A DNA stretch of 64,000 nucleotides from Acidobacteriota bacterium (GTDB taxonomy: Bacteria; Acidobacteriota; Thermoanaerobaculia; Multivoradales; Multivoraceae), in the NCBI GenBank assembly GCA_029263415.1, contig JAJCXN010000046.1, positions 1 through 64,000 of the forward strand. The letters are read 5' to 3'. Both the position numbers and the translations under genes were made by a program. The notes beneath the pieces were generated by a model. It searched no databases. It worked only from the letters and a program-made list of their open reading frames with translations, and had not been told where the DNA came from. Below, piece by piece: positions 52,987-62,939 of this stretch. Numbering within the stretch: position 1 is the first letter of the stretch; each line of letters starts with the position of its first letter.

Positions 52987-53110
52987 AGAGGAGCGGCTGA
53001 GCCACAAGTGGTGACCTTGCTCTGCTAAGTCAACCGAGGGGCTGATCCTGAGTTCGACGCGCTCTTCGCACTTACGGCAAAGACCGGGGCGCAGTAGAGA
53101 GCGAGGCCCG

Positions 53111-53266
53111 CTAGCGCATCTTTTCTTCGACGAAGTCGACGTGCTTGCGCACCTTCGGGTCGTACTTCTTGAGCACGAGCTTCTCGGTGCTGAGCTTCTT
53201 GTTCTTGGTGGTCGTATAAAAGTAGCCGGTGCCGGCGCTGGATACGAGCTTGATCTTGTCGCGCAT
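53111..53266 (-). CDS. rpmG: 50S ribosomal protein L33
   Basis: 51 aa, not in routine long-ORF lists. [24 protein letters not shown] and [14 protein letters not shown] are the L33 signature. The zinc-binding cysteines of the C+ form are absent, so this is the zinc-free type. AAAGG precedes the ATG. Directly beside a tRNA cluster, as in many genomes. Confidence 0.95.
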   Translation of the reverse strand: MRDKIKLVSSAGTGYFYTTTKNKKLSTEKLVLKKYDPKVRKHVDFVEEKMR

Positions 53267-53454
53267 GATGTTGGGACCTTTCGTGAGTCTCGAATCGCAG
53301 CAGTCATCTTGAAATCTAACGATGAAGTTTCACTTCATCGGCGACTGGAAGCGATGTTCGTCCAGCGTCGAATGCTAAAGACGATTCTCTATGCTTGAGG
53401 CCGGTTTCGTACCAAAGCCTCACTAACGGATACTTGAAGGCTGCTTCGAGAGAG

Positions 53455-53531
53455 TGGCGGGGCCGACGGGACTCGAACCCGCGACCTCCGGCGTGACAGG
53501 CCGGCATTCTAACCAACTGAACTACGACCCC
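53455..53531 (-). tRNA. tRNA-Asp (GTC)
   Basis: Acceptor stem GGGGTCG pairs with CGGCCCC; D arm GTTCAGTTGGTTAGAA; anticodon loop CTGTCAC (GTC); T arm GCGGGTTCGAGTCCCGT; encoded CCA. Confidence 0.97.
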
Positions 53532-53876
53532 GCAGTCGTATCGGACTCTCAACTCGAGCAGTCTCAAGCGACGAAAAGCATCGTGTGCATCCCAACTGCT
53601 GCGCTGACATCAGATCCCCGTTGGGGGACCCTCAAAGCAGCTTTGCTGGGCGACAGCCACTCAAGTCAGGCGACGCGAACGTCTAGGCTAAGCATGAGCG
53701 CGACAGCCAATGTTGGCTCGGCCGCTTTTCGCAGTTGCGGAGCTTAATCGAACCTGTCCAGCACTAGCAATAGTTTTCCGGCGAGTTTGACGAAGTTGGT
53801 GGCAGAAGCTCGCCTGCTGTTCACGTCTGCTCAAGCCTCGGCTCACCGACAACACTCCTAGGGCGTGCGGAAAAGA
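53532..53876. other. Intergenic stretch within the tRNA cluster
   Basis: 345 bp between tRNA-Asp and the decayed tRNA. No convincing coding frame, hairpin terminator or other RNA gene seen. Confidence 0.5.
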
Positions 53877-53958
53877 GGGAGGTGGACGAACTCGCACCTA
53901 CTAGCATCCCTGTGCGGAAGAGCAGGTGCTCTAACCTGCTGAGCCTTGGCTCAGCGCA
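53877..53958 (-). pseudogene. Decayed tRNA between tRNA-Val and tRNA-Asp
   Basis: On the minus strand GGCTCAGCAGGTTAGAGCACC is a recognisable D arm and GTGCGAGTTCGTCCACC a damaged T arm, and the region aligns along its length with the adjacent tRNA-Val. The anticodon arm does not fold (loop too long) and the acceptor ends do not pair. No amino acid can be assigned. Confidence 0.6.
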
Positions 53959-53972
53959 CACCGTTGCATCAA

Positions 53973-54049
53973 TGGTGGGAGGTGAGGGACTCGAACCCAC
54001 GACATCCTGTGTGTAAGACAGGCACTCTAACCAACTGAGCTAACCTCCC
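53973..54049 (-). tRNA. tRNA-Val (TAC)
   Basis: Acceptor GGGAGGT pairs with its complement, D arm GCTCAGTTGGTTAGAG, anticodon loop CTTACAC (TAC), T arm GTGGGTTCGAGTCCCTC, encoded CCA. Confidence 0.97.
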
Positions 54050-54231
54050 ACTGAGGTCAAGTGGCGCGCGATTCTAACCCGAAGTTCCGCTGCACGGGAT
54101 CGCTTTGCAGATCGGCGCTTCGGCAACTGATGACCTCGTGTAACAATCGAACAACTCTTCGACTGCCCAAGCGGTAGTCCTTGTCTCGTGATCCCTTTTA
54201 CCCCCAGAACCACTGTCAACAGGAGTTCCTC

Positions 54232-54825
54232 ATGCACTCAGTTCCAGATCTTGGCTACGCCTTCGACGCGCTCGAGCCGCACCTCGACGCAAAGACGATG
54301 GAGATTCATCACGACAAGCACCACGCTGCGTACGTGACCAACCTCAACAAAGCACTCGAAGGTCACGATGACCTCGCCGCAATGTCGGTCGAAGACCTTC
54401 TCGGCGGGATTGCATCGGTGCCGGACGGCATCCGTGGCGCGGTACGCAATCACGGTGGCGGTCACGCCAATCACTCCTTGTTCTGGGCCAGCCTGAGCCC
54501 CAACGGTGGCGGAGAACCGAGCGGCGCTCTGGCCGACGCAATCACCGCAGCCTTCGGAAGCTTCGACGAGTTCAAGTCGAAGTTTCAGGCTGCCGCAGGC
54601 GGACAGTTTGGTAGCGGCTGGGGCTGGTTAGTCAAAGGCGACGCTGGCCTCGAGATCGTCGCCTTGCCCAACCAAGACTCGCCCTTGATGGACGGCAAGA
54701 CACCTCTGTTTGGCGTCGACGTGTGGGAGCACGCCTACTACTTGAACTACCAGAACCGTCGCCCCGACTACCTCGCAGCGATTTGGAACATCGTTGACTG
54801 GGACGCCGTCGCAGCACGGATGTAG
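54232..54825 (+). CDS. Superoxide dismutase, Fe/Mn family
   Basis: 197 aa from the ATG at 54232, with AGGAG upstream; the open frame to 54181 is rejected. Metal ligands in the usual places: H26 in MEIHHDKHH, the histidine in [13 protein letters not shown], then D and H in [20 protein letters not shown] and the [16 protein letters not shown] end are family hallmarks. Removes superoxide in the cytoplasm. Whether iron or manganese is used cannot be told from this. Followed by a strong terminator. Confidence 0.95.
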   Translation: MHSVPDLGYAFDALEPHLDAKTMEIHHDKHHAAYVTNLNKALEGHDDLAAMSVEDLLGGIASVPDGIRGAVRNHGGGHANHSLFWASLSPNGGGEPSGALADAITAAFGSFDEFKSKFQAAAGGQFGSGWGWLVKGDAGLEIVALPNQDSPLMDGKTPLFGVDVWEHAYYLNYQNRRPDYLAAIWNIVDWDAVAARM

Positions 54826-54875
54826 CTCACAGCGACAGTGAAGGTCACGCTCGACTGCGCGATCCCACAAAGATA

Positions 54876-54914
54876 AGGCCGACGCCCGAGTACTCGGGCC
54901 GTCGGCCTTTTTTT
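54876..54914 (+). terminator. Rho-independent terminator of the superoxide dismutase gene
   Basis: AGGCCGACGCCCGAGTACTCGGGCCGTCGGCC folds into a long GC stem; seven T residues follow at 54908-54914. Confidence 0.95.
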
Positions 54915-55194
54915 GTTCACTGCGCTCTTGATCTGGAACCCATCACGCACTCCCTTGAGCTTCCACCGAAAGGCAACGATTCTTCCTACACTCAAGTGCG
55001 TATATACAGAAACTTGCACTTCAGTGCGCACATACTGGTCATCAATCGCCTCTCTTGTGACCGATTTTCAAGGTTCTCCCAATAAGACTCGTCTATAATT
55101 CGCCTCTACTTTGCCGACGGCTCTCTTTTCAGCCTTACCTCCTATCGGCGCATTCAACACCTGCCCAAATCAACATACCGAGGGACACCAAGCC

Positions 55195-55515
55195 ATGGCC
55201 GCCGAATTCATCACCGAGACCGTTCACAGCGAACGACGCATCACCAAGGTCTTCAAAGCGCTGTCCGATTCAACTCGCCAGCAGATCCTGCATCTTCTGG
55301 AAGAAAAGCATCGCAACGTGGGCGAGATCGTTGGCAAGTTTGACCTGTCGCAGCCAACAATCTCCCGACACCTATCCGTGCTCAAGGAAGCTGACCTGGT
55401 GATCGACCAGCGTCAAGGACAGAACGTCGTCTACCGCCTCAACGACGGAACACTGTCGAGGTCCATGCAGCATTTCTTCGGCCAGTTCGCTGGCTGCCAA
55501 TCGGCTCTGCGCTAG
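55195..55515 (+). CDS. ArsR-family winged-helix regulator
   Basis: 106 aa from the ATG at 55195 (GAGGGA upstream); the earlier reading is not protein-like. The winged-helix core is clear: VFKALSDSTRQQILHLLEE, NVGEIVGKFDLSQPTISRHLSVLKEADLV recognition helix, then the wing DQRQGQNVVYRLN. No cysteine pair in the alpha-3 or alpha-5 metal positions, so the signal is not a classical ArsR metal. A C-terminal cysteine is present (AGCQSALR). Confidence 0.85.
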   Translation: MAAEFITETVHSERRITKVFKALSDSTRQQILHLLEEKHRNVGEIVGKFDLSQPTISRHLSVLKEADLVIDQRQGQNVVYRLNDGTLSRSMQHFFGQFAGCQSALR

Positions 55516-55916
55516 CCCGTCTAGCTCGCTAGGCCCCCAGATCGCCGTTCTGGCCTGTGGGCCTCGCGCGGCACAACCGGCGACGGCAACGCTGACGTAG
55601 CAGGTCATCGAGCGGAACGGTGCGAAAGATCCTCGGGCCACCGCCCGGCCGGCCCGGCTGCTCGCCTCGTGTCAGCCCCCACCTGGAACCCCCACCAGGG
55701 CGCCGATGACCGCAACGTTGGTTTGAGGGCTTCTCCCTCCACCTTGGTCTCGCATATACTGCGCGGCCGACCGGCGGAGGGCGTAGCAGGGTGTGCACTT
55801 TGGCACCTCAGAACCCCGCTCGACGGTTCAAGGATTGCAGATCGAGATCGACCTTTGGCCCGGTGCAGCATGTCTGCGACTAGTCGGCCATCTCAGGGGT
55901 CCCTATCTCGACCCAA
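55516..55916. other. Intergenic stretch before the tRNA(CAT)
   Basis: 401 bp between the ArsR-type gene and the tRNA. Short open frames here have no ribosome-binding sites and no protein character; nothing else recognised. Confidence 0.5.
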
Positions 55917-55993
55917 GGCGGTGTAGCTCAGCTGGTTAGAGCATGCGGCTCATATCCGCAGTGTCAGGGGTTCAAGTCCCTTCACCGCCACCA
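55917..55993 (+). tRNA. tRNA with anticodon CAT (elongator Met or Ile2)
   Basis: Acceptor GGCGGTG pairs with CACCGCC, D arm GCTCAGCTGGTTAGAG, anticodon loop CTCATAT, T arm AGGGGTTCAAGTCCCTT, encoded CCA. The loop allows elongator Met or lysidine-modified Ile2; tilS, whose product acts on Ile2, is the next gene. Confidence 0.95.
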
Positions 55994-56169
55994 TTTCCCT
56001 TCTCGCTCAGACTCAACCCTGTCTCCTAAGTATCGGCGCAGGCAACGCATGAGGTCTTAGAGCCATCAACGCCAAGCGCAGGTGCCCAAAGAACACAGCC
56101 TGGACGCTCGATCGACTGATCGAGCACGTCACCGCTGGCCTTGATGAACTGGACGCGGCGGCGAATCGC

Positions 56170-57684
56170 TTGGTCCTTGCATACTCGGGCGGAGCAGACT
56201 CCACCGCGCTCCTCCTCGCGCTACTAGCGGCCGAGCGAGGTTCGATTGAAGTGATCGTCGCGCACGTCGACCACCAGCTGGCTCCCGGCTCTGCTGATCG
56301 AGCGCTAGAAGCCGAACGCCGCGCACTCAGCCTGATCGAGCAACGAAGGCCGGGCTGCACGGGGGCCGCCGCACGGTTCGTCGCTCTGCGCACCAGCGTT
56401 CAGACAGCGCCACAAGCCCCGCGTTCAATGGCTGAGGATCACGGCATCGAGGCTAACGCGCGCAACCAGCGCTACCAACTCCTAGAGCAATGCCGCGAGC
56501 AACACAACTGCAGCTTGATCCTGACCGCTCATCACGCAAGCGACCAACTCGAAACCATGCTGCTTCGCCTGAGCCAAGGCTCTGGTCTCTTCGGCCTATC
56601 CGCCATCAACAAGCAACGCGGCCGACTCTGGCGACCGCTGCTAAGAACCCGTCAAAACCATGGGCCGACTAGCGGCGACTTGCGCGAGATCCTGGGGCAA
56701 GAGTCAATCACTTGGGTGGAAGACCCGACCAACCAAGACCGGCGACACCTGCGCAATCGCGCCAGGAACGAATTGCTGCCATTGCTGGTGGCGCAGCGTG
56801 AAATCGCCGACGACGCCGCCTTGCATGCGGATCGCCTGGCAGGCAGCGCGTTGCGAGTCAGGCGACTCCTCAAACAGAAGCTCGACGCACGCTTCGGCTT
56901 TCAAACTACGGATCGCGGCGCCTCACTCGATTTCGACCAGTTTCTCCAAGCCGACACCGCTGTGCGCGAGCTAGCCCTCGACGCACTCCACCGATCGGCT
57001 GGCTTGCATTACCCGGCCTCCGCTGCTGCAAAGCGCGAACTCCATCGACAAATTGCGGCCCACACGCAACCATCGCGGAGCCCCAAACGTTCTTCTAGCA
57101 CTGGCCGAGGCTTCGGGTGTTCCTGCGGCGACGGTTGGTGTTGGAGAGTTCGGCGCGCAAGCCATCACGGAAGGTCGAGATCGTTGCTAACGCTGGCGCA
57201 ATCGGAGCCCTCCAAAGAACCAGGAGTCCCTCCTTTCGCGTATACTCTTTCGATTCCGGGGATCACACCGGTCCCCGAACTCAGCTGCAGCCTGGAGGCC
57301 TCACGCGCTCGCGCTGAGTCATGGATGACGCTCCGTTGGCATAACAGGGTCGCGCTCTTCGTACCTAACCTCCAGGCGAACGTGACGGTCCGAAACCGTC
57401 TACCGGGCGACACCGTCTATCCTTTTGGAGCTAGGTCCACGCGAGTAAAACTGAAGAAGCTGCTGATCGACAGGAAGATCCCACAAGAACAGCGAGATGC
57501 ACTGCCGATCGTGTGCGTCGATGACGAAATCGCGTGGATCGCCGGAATCACAACTGCAGAACCCTTCAGAATCCCATCGACGACGGACACGACCGATCAA
57601 TCCCTCGTCACGCTCCGCCTTCAGCCGCTTCCACAACCTTCGCACGCACAGCTCGCAAATCCCTTTCGCTTCAACGCCTCGTAG
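56170..57684 (+). CDS. tilS: tRNA(Ile)-lysidine synthase
   Basis: 504 aa from a TTG that already sits at the PP-loop (VLAYSGGADSTALLLALLAA). The same frame is open upstream to 56053 with plausible protein sequence but no ATG, GTG or TTG; ATC at 56065 behind GAGGT may be the real start. Further motifs: VDHQLAPGS, LTAHHASDQLETMLLRLSQGSG, RPLLRTR, and a C-terminal RLPGDTVYPFGARSTRVKLKKLL domain. It converts the CAT anticodon C34 of tRNA-Ile2 to lysidine with ATP. Bases about 57055-57190 may carry compensating frameshifts. ftsH follows after 9 bp. Confidence 0.85.
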   Translation: MVLAYSGGADSTALLLALLAAERGSIEVIVAHVDHQLAPGSADRALEAERRALSLIEQRRPGCTGAAARFVALRTSVQTAPQAPRSMAEDHGIEANARNQRYQLLEQCREQHNCSLILTAHHASDQLETMLLRLSQGSGLFGLSAINKQRGRLWRPLLRTRQNHGPTSGDLREILGQESITWVEDPTNQDRRHLRNRARNELLPLLVAQREIADDAALHADRLAGSALRVRRLLKQKLDARFGFQTTDRGASLDFDQFLQADTAVRELALDALHRSAGLHYPASAAAKRELHRQIAAHTQPSRSPKRSSSTGRGFGCSCGDGWCWRVRRASHHGRSRSLLTLAQSEPSKEPGVPPFAYTLSIPGITPVPELSCSLEASRARAESWMTLRWHNRVALFVPNLQANVTVRNRLPGDTVYPFGARSTRVKLKKLLIDRKIPQEQRDALPIVCVDDEIAWIAGITTAEPFRIPSTTDTTDQSLVTLRLQPLPQPSHAQLANPFRFNAS

Positions 57685-57693
57685 GACGCTCTC

Positions 57694-59784
57694 TTGAACT
57701 CCACACTGAAAACTCTGCTTCTCTGGGCCACCATCTTTGTGATGGTGATCATCCTTGTCAACCTGTTTCAACAAGGAGCCCGTGACACCGGGGAACTGTC
57801 GTTCAGCGACTTTCTCGAGCAAGTGGACCAGGGCCGCGTAGCCACGATCACGATTTTCGAAGATCGGGTCGAAGGCGAGTACCGTGACGCCACCGAGAGC
57901 GGCGAGCCTCAGACGTTCTTCGCCGAAACGCCGTTCGGCTACGACGGTCTGGTCGACCGGATCGGCGCTGCTGACGGCTCGATTGAGATCAAGGCCAAAC
58001 GCAAGAAGGACAACCCGTTCTTTGCCTTTCTCATTGGCTGGGGCCCGATCTTGCTGATCGTTGGCCTTTGGTTCTTCTTCATGCGCCAGATGCAATCGGG
58101 CGGCAACCGCGCGATGAGCTTCGGCAAGAGTAAGGCCAAGCTGCTCAATGCCACTGGCAAAAAGGTCACATTCAAAGACGTCGCTGGCATCGAAGAGGCC
58201 AAGGAAGAGCTCGAGGAGATCGTCGAGTTTCTCAAAGAGCCCGGCAAGTTCCAGCGCCTTGGCGGCAAGATCCCCAAGGGCGTCCTGCTCATGGGCCCTC
58301 CGGGAACGGGCAAGACCCTGCTCGCGCGAGCTATTGCCGGCGAAGCAAACGTGCCGTTCTTTTCGATCTCAGGTTCGGACTTTGTAGAGATGTTCGTCGG
58401 CGTCGGCGCCAGTCGCGTCCGAGACTTGTTCGAACAGGGCAAAAAAAATGCCCCGTGCATCGTCTTCATTGATGAGATCGACGCCGTTGGTAGGCATCGT
58501 GGCGCTGGCCTAGGCGGCGGCCACGACGAACGGGAACAGACCCTCAATCAACTCTTGGTCGAGATGGACGGCTTCGAGACCAACGAGGGCGTGATCCTGA
58601 TCGCCGCGACCAATCGACCCGACGTGCTCGACCCGGCACTGCTGCGTCCTGGCCGCTTTGACCGCCGGGTGATTGTCGACCGTCCCGATCTTGCAGGCCG
58701 ACTCGGAATCCTCCAGGTGCACTGCCGCAACGTACCGCTCTCTGATGATGTCGACCTTGAGGTGATCGCTCGCGGCACCCCAGGTTTCGCTGGTGCCGAC
58801 CTTGCCAACCTGGTCAACGAGGCCGCGCTGATCGCCGCTCGTCGCAACGAGAAGGCCGTCGACATGGCGTCCTTCGAGTACGCAAAAGACAAGGTGATGA
58901 TGGGCGCAGAGCGCAAGAGCATGGTGCTCACCGAGGAGGAAAAGGAGATCACTGCCTACCACGAGGCTGGCCACGCTGTAGTTGCTGCGTTTGTTGGTAA
59001 CGCCGATCCGGTACACAAGATCACCATCATTCCTCGCGGCCGAGCACTTGGCCTGACCATGCAACTGCCTACCGAAGATCGCCACACCTACAAACGGCGC
59101 TACGTCGAGTCGCAACTCGCCATCTTGATGGGCGGCCGCGTTGCGGAAGAGCTCACTCAAGACGACGTCACCACCGGCGCAGGCAACGACATCGAGCGTG
59201 CCACCGAGATGGCGAGACAGATGGTGTGTGAGTGGGGCATGTCCGAACTCGGACCACTGGCGTTCGGAGAGAAGAGCGAGCCGGTCTTCTTGGGTCGCGA
59301 CATGCAGCAGCAATCCCCCCACAGCGACACCACGGCGCAACAGATCGACAGCGAAATCAACCGCCTGGTCAGCGTCGGCTACCAGCGCGCCACCGATATC
59401 TTGAAGGAGCATCGCGAGGTGTTGGAGAAGGTCGCTCAAGACCTGCTTGAGTTCGAGTCCATTGATGGCAAAGCGGTCTACGACGCAATTGAGGACATCA
59501 CTGGCCAGGACCGGCGCCCAGTGCGCAAGGCAATCCAGTTGCCCAAGCCAGCCAAAGTCGGCCCAACGCCCGTAGCAGCATCGGATGAGCAGAGCCAAGA
59601 GACTGTGGCCGCGGCCGAAACTGTCGCCCCCACCGGTAGCGAGGCTCCAGAGACGGTCGCTGCACCCACGTCGTCCAGTCCCCGCGACCACAAGGACAAG
59701 GAACGCGAGGACGACAAGGCGCCCGAAGTGGCTCCTGCCCAACGGCAGAGCGAGGCAACCGACGCTTCCGTCAGCGAGGGGTAG
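57694..59784 (+). CDS. ftsH: ATP-dependent zinc metalloprotease FtsH
   Basis: 696 aa from a TTG with AGGA upstream. Two TM helices (about 3-24 and 113-131) flank a periplasmic domain. AAA domain: GPPGTGKT at 201-208, [12 protein letters not shown] Walker [21 protein letters not shown] second region of homology. Protease: HEAGH at 423-427 and a later acidic ligand. The last 80 residues are low-complexity and charged. Membrane-bound quality-control protease. The tilS-ftsH order is common in bacteria. Confidence 0.97.
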   Translation: MNSTLKTLLLWATIFVMVIILVNLFQQGARDTGELSFSDFLEQVDQGRVATITIFEDRVEGEYRDATESGEPQTFFAETPFGYDGLVDRIGAADGSIEIKAKRKKDNPFFAFLIGWGPILLIVGLWFFFMRQMQSGGNRAMSFGKSKAKLLNATGKKVTFKDVAGIEEAKEELEEIVEFLKEPGKFQRLGGKIPKGVLLMGPPGTGKTLLARAIAGEANVPFFSISGSDFVEMFVGVGASRVRDLFEQGKKNAPCIVFIDEIDAVGRHRGAGLGGGHDEREQTLNQLLVEMDGFETNEGVILIAATNRPDVLDPALLRPGRFDRRVIVDRPDLAGRLGILQVHCRNVPLSDDVDLEVIARGTPGFAGADLANLVNEAALIAARRNEKAVDMASFEYAKDKVMMGAERKSMVLTEEEKEITAYHEAGHAVVAAFVGNADPVHKITIIPRGRALGLTMQLPTEDRHTYKRRYVESQLAILMGGRVAEELTQDDVTTGAGNDIERATEMARQMVCEWGMSELGPLAFGEKSEPVFLGRDMQQQSPHSDTTAQQIDSEINRLVSVGYQRATDILKEHREVLEKVAQDLLEFESIDGKAVYDAIEDITGQDRRPVRKAIQLPKPAKVGPTPVAASDEQSQETVAAAETVAPTGSEAPETVAAPTSSSPRDHKDKEREDDKAPEVAPAQRQSEATDASVSEG

Positions 59785-59867
59785 AGGCACCGAGTGTCAC
59801 GCATCATCGGCGCTCTGAAGACAGTTGGCCTTCAAATTGGGAGTCCATGCCGTAAGATCGCGCCGAT

Positions 59868-60692
59868 ATGACGAAGCTATCGCTATTGATCGAGGCACTC
59901 GCTTGGCGCGACGTCATCGACGTGCTCGCGGTGTTCGTACTCACGTACAACGTTCTGCTTCTGATCCGTGGAACCCGAGCGGTCCAGGTCCTGTTCGGGA
60001 TCCTGTTCTTGATCGCGATTTCCCAGGCCGCCAACTTGCTCGGGCTCGACACGCTCGAGTCTCTCCTGGAGCGCTTTTTCGACATCCTGCCGTTTGCGCT
60101 CATCGTTTTGTTCCAGAACCAGATCCGCAAGGCACTAGCGAACTTTGGCAAGAACCCGCTCTATGGGCTCTCCACGTCACACAAGGTGGAATCGAGCCTG
60201 CAGGAAATCGTCCTTGCTGCTAGCACCTTCTCTTCGCGCAAGGTCGGAGCACTGATCGTGCTTGAGCGCATTGAAGGTCTGCGCGACTACATCGAGAACG
60301 GCATCTCGCTCGACGCGGACGTGTCGTTTGATCTCTTGGTCACGATCTTCAACCCGTCCACCTCACTGCACGACGGAGCGGTCATTGTGCAGGGCGATCG
60401 CCTGGCAGCAGCAGCCTGTTTCTTACCCTTAACCTCTAATTCAGAGCTCTCGCTCGCGGCGGGTACTCGGCATCGCGCTGCGCTGGGCATCTCGGAAGAG
60501 ACTGACGCACTTGCTCTGGTGGTCTCTGAGGAGACCGGCAAGATCTCGGTCGCGATCGAAGGCGAGCTGATCGAGGACCTCGACCAAGCCTCACTCAAGG
60601 ACCTGTTGCTCAAGTCCCTGATCGCCGACGAGGAAGAGCTCACTAGCCTGCGCCAACGCCTGCGCCAACGCCTGCGCCGGGTAACCTCATGA
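59868..60692 (+). CDS. cdaA: Diadenylate cyclase CdaA
   Basis: 274 aa. Three N-terminal TM helices (about 15-90), then the DAC domain with both catalytic motifs intact: DGA at 169-171 (LHDGAVIVQGDRL) and RHR at 201-203 (GTRHRAALGISEETDA). It makes cyclic di-AMP from two ATP. The next gene overlaps by 4 nt (ATGA) and is its YbbR-type regulator, followed by glmM: the conserved cdaA-cdaR-glmM operon. Confidence 0.95.
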   Translation: MTKLSLLIEALAWRDVIDVLAVFVLTYNVLLLIRGTRAVQVLFGILFLIAISQAANLLGLDTLESLLERFFDILPFALIVLFQNQIRKALANFGKNPLYGLSTSHKVESSLQEIVLAASTFSSRKVGALIVLERIEGLRDYIENGISLDADVSFDLLVTIFNPSTSLHDGAVIVQGDRLAAAACFLPLTSNSELSLAAGTRHRAALGISEETDALALVVSEETGKISVAIEGELIEDLDQASLKDLLLKSLIADEEELTSLRQRLRQRLRRVTS

Positions 60693-61450
60693 GCGAACCC
60701 TTGGACTCAGGCGCGAAACGCGTCAACGAAGCCGAAAGCCTGTGGCCAACACGCACGGTCGCACTGGTGGTCGCGGTCCTTATTTGGTTGTTCGCCTCCT
60801 ACCTACCCCGGCTCGACGACATCGAAGACACGGTGGTCACGGCTACCTTGAGCTACGCCGCGCCGCCTGAGGGCATGATCGCCGATGCCGAGCGACGAAC
60901 CACTGTCACCATCCGGATCCGCGGGACCGCTGACGCCATCGCGCCCATCGCCAATGACTCGATCAACATCACCGTGCCACTGCCGGAGCCCATCCTGGCG
61001 GGAGTCCAGACCGATGTGCAGCTGAGCGCAGAAGATGCCGCACTTCCTGATGGCGTCGAGATCATGTCGTTTACCCCAAGCACGGTGAGCGTTTTGATCG
61101 ATGAGTTGGTCAGCGAGAGTGTGCTCGTTGTGCCTCACTGGGTTGGCGAGCCCGGGGCGGGCCTTACCCGAGCCGATCTAGACTTTGAGATCTCACCGGA
61201 GCGTGTGACCCTCACCGGCCCCAAGGCGGCAGTCGAAAACTTCACTTCGCTCGCAACTGACCCTATTGACGTCGCCGGTCGTGCAATCAACTTCGAGAAG
61301 AAGGTTGGTTTGCAGTTGTCTGACCCTGCCCTGAGCACCAACCCCACTTCGGTCACCGTGAAAGTCAAACTCGAGCCGGAACCCGAGCTCGTACCGGCAG
61401 AAGAGGACGCCGAGAGTGTCGACAACGGCACAGACTCGCGGCAGCCCTAA
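60689..61450 (+). CDS. cdaR: YbbR-domain regulator of CdaA
   Basis: 253 aa. One TM helix near residues 28-44 (VALVVAVLIWLFASYL), then YbbR repeats in the periplasm (PPEGMIADAERRTTVTIRIRG, ITVPLPEPI, LTRADLDFEISPERVTLTGP, AGRAINFEKKVGLQL). Stimulates or restrains CdaA in organisms where tested. The acidic C-terminal end is typical. ATGA overlap implies translational coupling with cdaA. Confidence 0.85.
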   Translation: MSEPLDSGAKRVNEAESLWPTRTVALVVAVLIWLFASYLPRLDDIEDTVVTATLSYAAPPEGMIADAERRTTVTIRIRGTADAIAPIANDSINITVPLPEPILAGVQTDVQLSAEDAALPDGVEIMSFTPSTVSVLIDELVSESVLVVPHWVGEPGAGLTRADLDFEISPERVTLTGPKAAVENFTSLATDPIDVAGRAINFEKKVGLQLSDPALSTNPTSVTVKVKLEPEPELVPAEEDAESVDNGTDSRQP

Positions 61451-61486
61451 AGGCCTCTTTTGGCCACGTAGATCAGAAACCACTTC

Positions 61487-62869
61487 GTGAACAAACGCTT
61501 CTTCGGAACCGACGGCATTCGGTCAGGCTTTGGCACCGCCCCGCTCGACCAACCGACGGTCACCGCGATTGGCGCGAGCGCTGTCCACTGGGCCGCACAC
61601 GGCGTTGAGCAACGGCCCTTGCGTGTCGTGCTCGCCGGCGACACCCGTGAGTCGACGCCACAGCTCGCCGAGTGGCTGCTCACGGGGTTGACCCAGGCCG
61701 ACCTCAACGTCGAAGTTCTCTGGGCCGGCGTTCTGCCGACTCCAGCGGTTGCCTTTTTGACAACCCACCGCGGTGCAGATCTTGGTATCGCCCTTTCCGC
61801 CAGCCACAACCCGTACCACGACAACGGCATCAAGTTCTTTGATCGCAAGGGTCTCAAGCTCAACGATGAAGCAGAGGTGGCGATCGAGTCAGAGATCGCT
61901 CGGCGCCTCGAGCAGCCTGCGGCGATCAATCCAACCGATCGACTACTGGGGCAACCGTCCAGCTCGATGGCTAAAGAGTATTCGGCCTACCTGGTTGACT
62001 CGCTGGATCACCGATCAGGCCCTGCGCTTAACGGTCTGGCCGTGGTTCTGGACGCAGGCAACGGCGCAGCCAGCGCTTTAGCTAAGCCCATCTTCGAGAG
62101 CGCAGGCGCCACCACACATCTGCTGTTCGCAGCCCCCAATGGACGCAACATCAACGACAACTGTGGCTCCACCGCCCCAGAGCTCACAGCGTCAGAGACG
62201 CAGGAGCGCAGCGCCAACGTCGGCTTCGCCTTCGATGGTGACGCTGACCGAGTGATCGTGATCGACGAACGTGGCGCGGTTCGAGACGGCGACGAAATCT
62301 TGTACCTCTGGGCCAGCTGGCTCAAAGATCAAGCTGCGCTAGAGCCATCAGCCATCGTTGCCACCAGCATGAGTAATCTCGGTCTCGAGCACGCCCTGCG
62401 CGCTCGCGGAGTATCGGTGGAGCGTTGCGACGTAGGCGACAGAGCAGTGGTCAGCATGCTGCGCGAAAAGGGGCTAAGGCTCGGCGGTGAACAATCCGGC
62501 CACATCGTCGATCTAGCCCGCTCCACCACCGGTGATGGCATGCTCACGGCGCTCGCCGTCGCCTCGATCGTGCAAGCGAGTGCCGTTCCGCTGTCCGAGC
62601 TGCTCGCTGGCTTCAAGCCCTACCCTCAACGTCTTGTGAACGTCACGGTGAAGTCCAAACCCGAGTTCGACACAGTTCCCGAGATCGCTGCCGCCGCCCG
62701 AGTGATCCAAGGGGAACTGGGCTCGACGGGCCGACTGGTTCTGCGCTATAGCGGGACCGAACCATTGGCCCGAGTCATGATCGAAGCTGCCGACACCGCA
62801 ACAGTCGACCGCCTTTGCGAACAGCTCGCAGCAGTGCTCCAAGAGCACATTGGAGACTCCAGCAGATAA
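61487..62869 (+). CDS. glmM: Phosphoglucosamine mutase
   Basis: 460 aa from a GTG. Start RFFGTDGIR, catalytic loop GIALSASHNPYHDNGIKFF (S106 is the expected phosphoserine), metal loop AFDGDADRVIVIDE, sugar-binding loop GGEQSGHIV and phosphate-binding RYSGTEPLARVMIE are all intact. Converts glucosamine-6-P to glucosamine-1-P for peptidoglycan and LPS. Conserved partner of cdaA and cdaR. Confidence 0.97.
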   Translation: MNKRFFGTDGIRSGFGTAPLDQPTVTAIGASAVHWAAHGVEQRPLRVVLAGDTRESTPQLAEWLLTGLTQADLNVEVLWAGVLPTPAVAFLTTHRGADLGIALSASHNPYHDNGIKFFDRKGLKLNDEAEVAIESEIARRLEQPAAINPTDRLLGQPSSSMAKEYSAYLVDSLDHRSGPALNGLAVVLDAGNGAASALAKPIFESAGATTHLLFAAPNGRNINDNCGSTAPELTASETQERSANVGFAFDGDADRVIVIDERGAVRDGDEILYLWASWLKDQAALEPSAIVATSMSNLGLEHALRARGVSVERCDVGDRAVVSMLREKGLRLGGEQSGHIVDLARSTTGDGMLTALAVASIVQASAVPLSELLAGFKPYPQRLVNVTVKSKPEFDTVPEIAAAARVIQGELGSTGRLVLRYSGTEPLARVMIEAADTATVDRLCEQLAAVLQEHIGDSSR

Positions 62870-62939
62870 GGGCCTCCAGCACTCCGGGCCTCCAGCAGAT
62901 CGGGGGCCCGTCAAGGCCCTCATGAAGTAGGACGCACCG

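Noticed and set aside
58510-59790. 426-codon antisense frame over ftsH
   Set aside because: It mirrors the coding frame of ftsH; the composition is that of a shadow and no ribosome-binding site is present.
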